A stretch of 64,000 nucleotides of DNA from Phaeosaccion multiseriatum (lineage: Eukaryota > Ochrophyta, other classes), in assembly GCA_965112735.1 (NCBI GenBank), contig OZ218956.1, forward strand, positions 3,224,001-3,288,000, given 5' to 3'. The notes beneath the pieces are model-generated. The model saw only the letters and a program-made list of their open reading frames with translations. It did not search any database and was not told the origin of the DNA. Shown one piece after another: positions 45,040 to 55,600 of this stretch. The number at the start of each line of letters is the position of its first letter. The first letter of the stretch is position 1. A program made the position numbers and the translations under genes.

Positions 45040-48000
45040 TGCCTCCCGTCTGAAACCAGAGACGAAACCAACTCTTCCACACTCCGAAAATCCCTTCAAT
45101 CCCCACCTTCTTGCATCCCCCCACATACCCCCCATCGCCCAATGCACACCTTCTCGGCCTTTGTCTTGAAAATGTCGGGAAAGTTCCTCGCCACAGCCGC
45201 CAGACCGCCCAAGAGAGGGAGCAGACGCTTGTTCTTGACACTGAGCAGCCGAGCCGCCGTGAGCTGCTGGAGGAGCGCCCCCACCACCTCTTCACGCTCC
45301 TGCTCGTCCGCGTTGCCAAGGACGGCACGGAGGGCGGCCACTGCCCTGCCAGCCTGGGGAGCGTTTCCTTCTCTGACGATGATGTTCTTGAGAGAATCGC
45401 GGAGCTCTTCGGGCACAGGGCCGCTTGACGCCTCTGCTCGGGCCATGAGCTTTGTTAAGAGAGGGAGGCCGTGTGTGTGCGTGCGTGACAGCAGAGAGAA
45501 GAGGAGGAAATAGGGGGCGGGGTCGGTGAGTAGCAAATGAGTACACAAGTCAGGTGGAAGTCGGGTGAGGTCCTCACCTGCAGCACTCTATTCGTGATAT
45601 CATGCGCGTCGTCGTCATCCTGCCGCCCTCCTCCTCCTTCCTCCGCCTGCTCCCGGGCGGCAGTCAAGAGGTCTGCCACTCTCTCTAACGCCCCTCCAAG
45701 ATGCCTAGGGAACACCGCCACCTCCGCCTCCATCAGCCCCAAGGCCTCTACAGCCATGCCGTCGTCGCCAGCGTCCACGGCGGCTTTGCAAATGGCCAAG
45801 GTCCAAGGCATGCTCTCCTTGCCCCCACTCAGCAGTCCTGCATGCCGAATGACAGTGTCTAGGAAGCTGGCTAGTTGCGTCTTGCTGCCCACGCACTTGA
45901 CCACTTCCTCCTTGGCCAGGTAGACTTCCTTTGTGGTGGCGGACTCGTCGCATACCTTACTGAGCATCTTGAACACCTGTGAGTAGAGAGAGAGGGTAAG
46001 AGAGGACAGAGAGAGGAAGACAGAGGGAGTGGGAGAGAGAAGGATTGTCAGAGAGAAGTAGAGAGGAAGAGAAAGAGAGAGGGCAGCAGAGAGAAGACGC
46101 GAGGGTAGGCAAGAGGGCGTTCTGTTTGAGCGCCAGTGCCTGACAGGGTAGGGCCCTCTGTGCTGCCCTGACACATGACACCGAGGGACCCTTTGATTCT
46201 TGCTCCCCTCCCCTCTACTCCCCTCCCCTCTCCTCTCCTCCCGTCCCCTCCCTCCCCTCGCCCCCCCTACCTTCTGGTCTTTGCACTCATTCAGCTTCTT
46301 GAGCAAGAGGTCCTTCTTCTCCCTGGCGGGGGTGGGGCACACCTCAAGCAGCTGAGAGAAGCTCTTCTGTTCTGCCTTGGCTTTGGCGGCGTCATCGGGT
46401 GCATTCTTCCACGCCGCGCGGGCCTCGATAAAACCTCTGAGCTCCACCTGACACCGCTTGCGGTGCTCCAGAATGACCTTCAGCGGAGGCGAAGACGGAG
46501 AGGGGAGGGAGGACGACCGAAGACAGGCAGGCAGGAAGGAAGGGAGCAAGAGAGGGTAGGATTGCAGAGGAGTGAGGTCTCTACAGAGGGAGGATTGGAT
46601 TCGAGTGAGCGTCCCCCCTCGTATGCACCACCTGCTGCCCCCACAGAGCCCGTACGCCTCCAACTACTGCCTTCACAGAACCCTTGCTGTATGCTTCCAG
46701 CTGCCGCCCCGTGTGTCCTCAACTGCCCCCATCCACCACCCACCTTGAGAGCCTGCTTGGCGCCAGCGTCAAGTCCGCTGTACATGTACACGAGGCCAGC
46801 AGCGCGCACACTCTCAGAGGCCTTGCGGGGCAACAGCACGTCGTCTAGCAGCATCAGCACCATGCTCTGTAGGCAGTGTACACACAGACAAGACAGGGGG
46901 GAGAAGGAGGAGGAGGAGGGGGTAGGAGGAGGATGCAGAGTTTACGACGCGATTCAAGACAGTGCAGAGTATTGCATTGCACGAGCAGACATAACGGCAT
47001 ATACACAAGGAGGAATGAGGGACAACAAAGGCTTCACTTTGCATGGCCGACTATCGCCGCCCCGCCTTCCTCCCTTCTTCCCTCTCCCTCCCTCCCTCCC
47101 TCCCTCCCAACCTTCATCTCCGGCTCGTGGTATGAGTAGCACTTGAGCACGAGCTCGGGTACCCATCCCAGCTTGTCCTGAATCTCGTCGCGGGGAGGGC
47201 TCACGGCAAGATCGTCGAGAGTCGCGGTGTTCGACTTCACGTCCAGACAGGACTGGTGTGCGTGTGAGTGAGTTGAGAGAGAGAGGGAGAGAGGGAGGAA
47301 GAATGTAGAGAGAGTGTGTGTGAGTGTGTGTGGATACGTGAGAGGAGAGAGATAAGAAAGAGCAAGCACATGCTTTGAGGACACGAATAAACCGAAGAGA
47401 GCTGGTGGACGGGGTGAGTGCTGAATTCATGAGTGGTGAATGAATGGCCGCCTCTCCCTCGCTGCACATCGCCCTTTGCATGCCCATGTACCTTCAATCC
47501 CCCCCCTCTCTCCTGCCAAGCCGTCCGTTGCGTGTCCTGCTCTATACTACAGTTCATTCAACTACGTCACACTGGATGTCACACTTGATGTCACACTTGG
47601 TGCCACAGATGGCGTGGCATACACCCAACCCACCCACCTGCATGGAGTCCACCCACCCCTTGCTGACGTGCTTGGCGTACACCCTCGCCAGGCCCCGCAT
47701 GGCCGCCCCCCGCACAGGCAACTTGCGGTCTCGGACCCGGCCCCCAATCTCCTGCGGGTACAGTAAGTCAGTAAGGATGCAGTAGGTCGGCAAGTGCTGC
47801 GGTACCGCAGTTGCTTTAACACGAGTGAAATGAGTGCCTCGTGCCCACTCTGGTCGTCTATCCGTCCGCCCCTGCGACGCACCTTGAGGAGCTGGGTGGA
47901 GAAGGGGGAGAGGGTTTCCATGGCCATGTCGCAAAGCTCCTCCACAGCGGTCTTGCGCACGTCCACCGACGCGTCCTGGGATGGGGCGAAGCGGGGATGA

Positions 48001-48777
48001 CAGCAGAAGAGAGGCAAATCAGATCATATTCACAATCACAATCAGGACCAGCCACGGTAGCACAAGTAGTGCGTGAGGGATGGGAAAACACTGCACTGAC
48101 AACAAGAAAGGACTACTGGAGAGGGAGACATCGGTGATGCTCCCTCTTCTCCCTCTTCGTTCTTCTCTTGCCACCCTCCTCACTCACTCACTCACCGACA
48201 GACGCAGGATGAGCTCTGCTTGAAGCTCCCCCCTAAGCGCAGGTTTCCGGGGCAACATGGCCACCCCGATGGTGACCATCTGCTGCCGTATCTCCGCATC
48301 CACATCCTTGAAGCGTCCCACAAACTCCCTCCAATTCCGCGCAAACTGCACCCCGTACTCGGCGTGCGAAGAGATGAAAAGCCTCCCCAGAAGAGCAATA
48401 GCGCGCTTCCGAGTCACTGTGTCCTCCGACTGCAGCTGCTGTGCCACGGTAGGCAGCATATAGAGCAAGAAGTTTGCATCGACCTTGTGTAGCTCGTACA
48501 CGAGTGGGAAGACGCGATCGCTGAGCTCGCTATTGGACTGTTGGCCAGCGAGCTCTCCGTTCACGAAGGTGCTGATCGGCAGACATAGACTGGGGCGGGG
48601 GCCGGGGAGATACGAGGGTGGAGGGTGGGGGTCGGAGTCGGGTAGGGGTGGGGTTATGTGAATGAGGGAGTGAGTGAGTGAGTGAGTGAGTGAGGTGGGT
48701 GCGTGTCGCGTGGGAGAGTGAGTGAGTGTGAGTGGGTGCGTGTGTGTGTGGGTGGGTGCCTAGCTGGTTTCCCTGCC

Positions 48778-48817
<40 letters not shown>

Positions 48818-50383
48818 GTATCTCTCTCCGTCTTTGGCTCCGTCCCCTTCTCCTCACCGATTGAAGTCTCTCGTCAGCAGAGACTTGACGAGCTGGTACG
48901 TCCTGGGGGCCTCTTTCTTGACAAAGAGCCCCTGCAGCAGCGTGTCCAGCAGCCCCTGAGTGAAGTCATCGATCTCGTCAAGGCATGACCCCAGAGCCTC
49001 CACAATAAGATCATGGACCTACGCCAAGAGGAGAGGGGAGAGGGAGAAGGGTTGGCTTGTGCATAAGTAGGGGTAGCTCGCACCCCAAAAGAGGAGCGGG
49101 GACGAGGGACAAGGGTTGGGCTAAAATGCCACTACTCCACTCCACTCCACTCTTCTCTCCTCTCTTATTCCGCCTCTTCTCATCCATAGATTGCATCGGC
49201 CTCAAGTTCATCAACGAGACTCACTCATCACTCACCTCCTGCGAGTGCTCTGGGCGAATGCCGTTGAGGAGGGTGGAGAAGAAAGCCTCCAGGTCCTCAT
49301 CCGCCCCTTCCACGCCCTGCTTGTTGTTGCAAAGAGTTGCCGACGTAAGATGTCGATGTCATACATCAATGGCATGGAAAGAGGTTAAATCGACGTTAGC
49401 CACCCCCCCTCCCATCCACTGCCATCTCCCCCACTCTTACCTGCCGCGCGAGCTCGACAAGTATGATACAGCTCTTGACCTTGGCGAGGCTGCGCAGGAT
49501 GTACAGGATGCGCGCAGTGCGGGCAGAGGCCCCAGAGGGCTGTAGCGCCGAGCTCAGCCCCCCTGTGGGATACCCACACACACCCACACACACGCGCATT
49601 GACAGGGACAGAATACAAAACAATCCAACAGGGTGAGGGTCTCTGTCGTTTCCTCCACGTACATTGCGCCGAGGCGTGGTCAAAAGGCCTCTCGCCTACG
49701 TCTCGTTGGCCTTCCTCCTTTCTCCCTCCCTCCCTCCCTCCCTCCCTTCCCCCTGCCCCCTTCCATCCATCCATGCCTTCCTTCCTCCCTCCCATCCTCC
49801 CTTCCCTCTCCCTAACACTTACCAAGCTGCGTGAGCAAAAGCCCGAAAATCTGCCTGAGCTGATCTTGCTCATACGGGGCATCAGGCGCGTAAATGCGCA
49901 GCACGTCGCAGAGGCAGCACGCGGCCAGCAAGCGCACATCCCTGTCCTTGTGCTGCATCACCGCACTGCTTGCAAGGTCGCGGGCAGTGTTGGAGAGGCC
50001 CTGGGGGCGCTCCTCTTGCTTCACTGAGGGGGGCAGGGGAAGGGGAGGGGGAAATAACGCGATCAACTCTTTCCCTGTCCCTCTCTCTCTATTTCTCCCC
50101 CTCTTCCATCTCTCTCCGCCTCGCTCTCCGTCTCTATCCCCTCCTCGCTCTCCATCTCCCTCTCTTCCCCGCCCTCTCTCTCTCTCCCTCTTTCTCACGT
50201 ACCGTCCTGCAGCTCGTCGTTAATCTGCTGCATCCTGCGCACCAGTGCCGCCTTTCCTCCCTCCGCCGTCATGAGAGAGAGCCGCTTTTTATTTGCCCCC
50301 GTCCCGCTGCTGCTAGCCTGGGAGGAGGAGCCATGGCTTCGGCTTCCACCTTGGCTGTCCTTTGTCTTCCTCTCCCGCGCCAT
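42095..50383 (-). CDS. PDS5: sister chromatid cohesion protein PDS5
   Basis: Fifteen exons, all GT-AG with matching phases: 50383-50203, 50023-49823, 49562-49441, 49316-49236, 49018-48858, 48589-48196, 47975-47883, 47751-47638, 47252-47112, 46866-46744, 46477-46271, 45976-45578, 45449-45150, 44910-44329 and 44092-42095; 1698 aa. Near the N-terminus, HKDRDVRLLAACCLCDVLRI and YAPDAPYEQDQLRQIF are the PDS5 signature. HEAT-repeat helices follow through LPVRGAAMRGLARVYAKHV to FMPENVLPYVVHLLAYHPDF. The last ~450 residues are a disordered Lys/Arg/Ser/Glu tail with poly-Gln, as in animal and plant PDS5. It binds cohesin and regulates its loading and release. Start: ATG 50383; a short upstream open frame begins at 50665. 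Confidence 0.93.
42214..42230 (+). repeat. 17-bp motif, antisense in PDS5 exon
   Basis: CAGTTGGTGTTACAGTG on the + strand, two mismatches, within the disordered C-terminal coding tail of the minus-strand PDS5 gene. It is the only coding copy in antisense orientation. Confidence 0.6.
44998..45034. repeat. (CA)n in PDS5 intron
   Basis: Short CA dinucleotide repeat in the intron between exons 45150-45449 and 44329-44910. Confidence 0.85.
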
Positions 50384-51129
50384 TTCCCTCCGTGGCTTGC
50401 TTCCCCTAGGGCTGATGGTGGAACGGGGGGAAGAGAGAGGGGGGGGCGAAGGGGGGAAGAGTAAGTGGTGCGAAAAGGGGTCATATGAAAGTACCACGGC
50501 ATGCCATGGAACGCGCGAAAAGCACCAGCATGCACATAGGAAGGGAGGGGTAGCAGGCGGGAAGGGTAGCAGTGCTGCGGACTCGATGCCGTGTGGGGGG
50601 AACAATTCCTTTGCCAGTTTGGATAGTGAGAGAGCGCCTCCGAGCATAGCCACGAGCGCCGCCATTCTAGATAGAGGAGTATGACGCCACTCCAGTACAG
50701 GTGGTGGTCACGGAGTGTCCGAATCTAGCACACAGGCGAGACCAACGCCTCAATGCCGAGCCTCCACGTTTGAAATACCTTCAAGGAGGAGAGCCTTCGT
50801 ATCGGCACCTCTCTGACATCCCGATTGCTTTCGCTCTACGATCTCACTCACCGGTACTACAGCTCCCGAACCCAGCCCTCCGTTTGTACACGTAGCCCGC
50901 TCTCTAGGCTCCCATACCTTAGTGGGAGGGACTAAGGGGGGAAGGGGAGGGGAAACTGAAACTCACGGATTTGCAAATCCTCGATACTCGACATTACTCG
51001 ACATTCCTCACTGCATGCCGGAGAAGCCTACGCAAGGTATGGCACAGTAGTATGAAGGAGGGAAAGCAGGAGGGGATGGAAAGAGGACAGGGGAGATGTG
51101 ACTAAGATCCAGCTGGAATCGGAGTCAAG
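50384..51129. promoter_or_regulatory. divergent interval between PDS5 and TPR-LRR gene
   Basis: About 750 bp. On the PDS5 side there is a minus-strand open frame starting MAALVAMLGGALSLSKLAKE at 50665 that runs out of frame with PDS5 and may be a uORF or chance. Near 50967-50980 lies the perfect 14-bp palindrome GGATTTGCAAATCC. No other gene seen. Confidence 0.45.
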
Positions 51130-52560
51130 ATGCCCACGAGCGCAGCAGGAGAGCTGCTGGCGGCCAAAGTCACCGCCAATGTCGCCTCGCTGGAGACCTT
51201 TGCCGCGCAGCTGGAGGAGGCCACGGACGTGGCATGTGGCTTGCTGGAGAAGGCACAGCAGCAGCAGACGGGGCACGGCGAGCCGGACGAGGCCAACATT
51301 GCCTCCGTCTCCAAGGCATGGTGGGGGCTCTACTGCAGATTGAAGGACGATATCATGACCGTCACAACGGGAGAGGTAAGTCGCCTCGTGTGTGGGCTTG
51401 TCTGTGCTGTTGTCTCTTGCCTTGTGCCGCAGCAACCTTTGGCGATGAGTTTCAAACGGCCTCGTGTGCTGGGGATGGGTTGGTGCGCCATGCCCTTTGA
51501 AGCGTTGCTGGTGGTGTGGCTCCTATCTGACTGACTGACTAACTGGATGACTGACTGACTCACTGACTCACTGAACAGATTCGGCACCGCGACGACGCAT
51601 TCAAAGCGCAGCGCACACCGGACACGGGCAAAGTCCCCACGCACAAGAATGATAGAGGTCTCCTGCGCACAGGTGGGGAGGGGGGGGGGGGCAGCGAATA
51701 TGGGGGAGAGGGGTGAGGGAGGAGGATTCTAATGGGTGGGGGAGGGGGGAGGGAGGGAGATGCAGACACGGCCAACACGGAGAGAAAGCGAGGCTGATGG
51801 ACAGGGGCTGCGGAAGGGAGTCGAGCCCCCCCGAGGGGATCTCTGACCATCCCCCGGTGAGGGTGGCACACGGACCAAGCCAGGCGTACATCTATGAGTC
51901 CATTCGCCGGTGAGTGTGCACGAGGGTAGGTCGCTTGGTTGTGCCTAGCGGGTCAGGAATGAGAGAGCGAGAGAGAGCTAGAGAGAGAGAGAGAGGGAAG
52001 CGAGATTGTCTATTCCAAATGATGCGCCGATCGAAAGCCCCGAGCTCGTTGAAAGACCACCACGGGACCCTCGGACGGATTAGGCGCTAGAGCAAAGGAT
52101 AGTTCGACTCGCAGAGGAGACCAAGGAACGGTGTCCTCCTGCCCGCTCATCTTGAGGATGACGGAGGGAGGGAGCTTGACCCGAGTCTCCTCTGTGGGCT
52201 CGGCTGCGGCCATGCAGGTTTCTATTGCACGAGAATGACGCATCTTGGGACAAAGGCGGCGCGCTACATTTTTAGTTTGTTTTGTTTTGTTTCTTTCTCC
52301 TGCGTGAGTGTGTGTGTGCCCACGAATTGCCCCCTCTCTCTACACACCTACATGCCTACTGTATCGACTTCGATACCATGTCCTCACTTGGATATGACAG
52401 GAGACGTGGTGATGTGATGAGAGGTCCTAACCGCACCACCCACCCCACTCGACTCGCACTCTTTTTTGTGTCTGTCCTCCCCCGTTGTTCTCTCTGACCC
52501 GTCTCCCAACTGATTGTGCAGGCAAAAGGAACAGAGAGAGAGAGAGGGAGAGCGAATACT

Positions 52561-52600
<40 letters not shown>

Positions 52601-55600
52601 CACTCTTTGGACAGAGAGGCGCCCTATGGACGAAACACAGCTGGCGCACCATCCCCTCTATCCTGGTGCCTCCTCAGCGAAGAATGACTTGAGACGTACG
52701 GAATGTCGTGCTTACTTCTCCTCCTCTCCCCCCCCCCCTTCCCCTTAGGCGAGTCGCTGGACCATCTCCAAGTGGCGTCGGACAAGAAGCTTCGTGTCAC
52801 CACATGGGACGCCCTCGACAAACGGGTGAGGAGAAGAGAGAGGGCGAGAGAGAGAGAGAGACGTGTGTCTGCTTGCATGGAGACAAATGGAAAATGCCGT
52901 ATACGTAAATTTCGCCGCCGTGTCTGTAATGTGCTGATTCAAGGACCGGAGTGAGGCGACCCATTTGGCTTTCAGTGCCACCCCCATTCTCTTTTCTCTT
53001 CTCGCAGCGCCTACATTGCCCTCGTCCTTGCTGGCGTGTGCTCATCTTTCCCAATCTACCCCCCTCTGCCCGTGGCCTAAACGCACCGTCCATGTCTCCG
53101 CTACGCGTGTGCTATGCCCACTTGTGCCCCCCTTTTTACGATCGCAATGGTAGGTAGCTGCGGTGGTGGAGACTCTGAAAGGTCTGAGGGAACAGATTTT
53201 GAAGCTGCGGCGGCTGAAGATGAGCAAGTACGGGGAAGAACGACAGTTTCTAAAACGCTCTGGGAAAGGAGGAGGGGCGACTTTGTTCCACCTCGGACGA
53301 CCGTGTATCTCTATGGGTACTTGCATATGCAAGGGCATCAGTAGCAGTAGCAGCAGCAGTGGAGGAGGAGGGGGAGGAAAGGACCCTGTGGCGGTGGTCA
53401 AGGCTGCGGTGGTGGAAGGCAAGCGGGGCAGAGCAGGCGACGACGACTCACCAGGCAAGAAGCAGCAGGAGCAATTGGTGATAGAGCAGCGGCATAAGCG
53501 CCAAAAGACAGCGCTAGGAGGAGGAGGAGGAGGAGGAGGAGGTGGCGGTGGTGATGGTGGTGGCTCTAGGGGTGTGAAGCGTGGACGGTCACCCTCGTCC
53601 ACAGGAGCAGCAGCTGGTGATACAAGCGAGGAGGCGTTTGGATATGACACGGTCAGTTGCGGTGGCATTACGAGAGCCTTTGGAAAGAGCGCAGATGCCA
53701 TGGAGGAGGCAGGCAATTTGCTGCGGTCAGAGGGCCAGCAACTCAGAGAAACGCCCAGGGAGCCGTGGGCTCGTGCGGGGAGGAGCCTGGGGCTGGGCGT
53801 TAGGGGTGGAGGGGGAGAACAAGGAGGTAGTATTCGCAAGGAAAGGGGTAGTAGTAGAAGTGGTGGTGATGGTGGTGGTGGTGGTGGTGGTGGTGGTGGT
53901 GGTGGAGGAGGAGAAGGAGGAGGAGGAGAAGGAGGAAACGACGGCAAGGGGCCCCACTTTGGTGCAATGATGTTGTCGGAGGCAGAAGAGGGAGATGTGG
54001 TGGAGGAGGAGGATGAAGATGAAGATGAGGAGGAAAGAGCGCGCTTTGACTTGCTCGGCCCCTATGAGAAGGCCATGGAGATGGAGGCAAGAGGAAGATT
54101 CGACAAGGCCCTACTTTGGCATATGCGCGAGCTGGAAGAGGTGAGAGAGGTACGGGAGGAGCGGAGGGCGGAGCGGCAAGAGAAGAAGGAGAGAAAGAGG
54201 GCGGCGAGGGAGGCGGGGGTGGAAGGGGGGTTGGGGGGGAGGAGGATAAGGAGGAGGAGACGGCAGCAGCAGAAGGGGGTCAGCGAGAGGAGGACGAGCA
54301 AGAGGAAGAAAGGGAGGAGGAGATGGAGGAGAGGGAGACCTACTTTGAGGAGGCCATGAGTCTGCGTCGCATGGGGGTGTGCAGGATGCACCTGGGGCAG
54401 CACGATGAGGCGTTGGTTGCGTTAGAGGAGGCCCTACAGAAGAGCTGCCTCTCACGCGCACCCGCAGAGGAGGAGAGAGCTAGGACGGATCTGGGCAACT
54501 TGTGGATGGGGCGCTACTATTTCAAGCTCGACCAAGAGGAAGGGCAAGGGCAAGAAGAAGGAGGAGAGGGGGACTGCGCAGGGAAGAGACGTGGCGGAGG
54601 GGGCAGCACCAGCAAGGAAAAGGAAGAGGCGGAGGAGATGTCCAGTGGGGGGTGCTTACAAGAGGCCACAAGACACTACTCCGAGAGCCTGGCTCTGTGC
54701 ATGACATCCGACGACAACGACCGCGATCCAAATGGCGACGACAGAGGTGGTCATGGTGGTAATGGCATGACCGCGACTGCCACGCTGAGAGCACACTTCA
54801 ACATGGGCCATGCCTACATGTGTGCGGAGGACGACCGCTCAAATGGCGACGATAGTGATCATTTGGACCGGGCGGTGCGGTCCCTAGAAGCTGTGTTGTA
54901 TCACCACTTGTTGCTGACCGAGAGGAGGTTGAGGGGTGCGCTTGATCACGGGGGGAGGACCGAGCTAACTGAGGTGGAGGAGGATCTCATCCCTTCCACA
55001 CACAGCCGGCTGGGCAGCTGTTACGCCCTGCAGCACCAGCAGCAGCAACAGCAACAGCAACAGCTGATGAAACAGCAGCAGCAGAAGCAGCAGCAAGACC
55101 AACGACCACACTGGCATGGGGGCGGGGAGCAAGGGCTGGGGCAAGGGCAAGGCCAGCAGCCACCGTGGTCGAGTAAGGCGGACAAGTCCTTGCAGCGAGC
55201 CATGGAGGCCTACCAATCCGTCAACACTCGCCTGGAGATGCGAATGAGGCGTGGTGGCAGCAGCCCCAGCCAAGCCCAGCACGACGGGACGAACGAGTTA
55301 TGGCAGTGTATGGCAGAGGTGGAAGTAAGTAGAGCGGACCTACGTTTGCCGTACGCACTTTGGTCCTCCTCTAGCGCTAGCGGCGGCAAACAACAGCGTC
55401 AGGGTCAGGGCCAGGACCAGGGTCAGGATGAGGGTTCAGCCCAGAAGGAGTGGGGCAAGAAGGCGTTTGACGAAGCGAGGGGTCTATATAGAGCTGCGCA
55501 GCGGAGGCTCAAGTATCTGCCGGCAGACGGCGAGGGGCTGGCAGGCCTGCGGGAGAGGGCCGCGGACGGGCAGATGAAGCTCAACATCCTCGCCTCTTCG

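Noticed and set aside
50195-50665. Minus-strand frame beginning MAALVAMLGGALSLSKLAKE as the PDS5 start
   Set aside because: It can reach the PDS5 exon only through ~200 bp of unlikely sequence; PDS5 similarity begins after ATG 50383. Kept only as a possible uORF.
51713-51913. Possible extra exon ending SQAYIYESIRR before a GTGAGT donor
   Set aside because: Its phase does not fit the flanking exons, whereas 51672 joins 52749 directly in phase.
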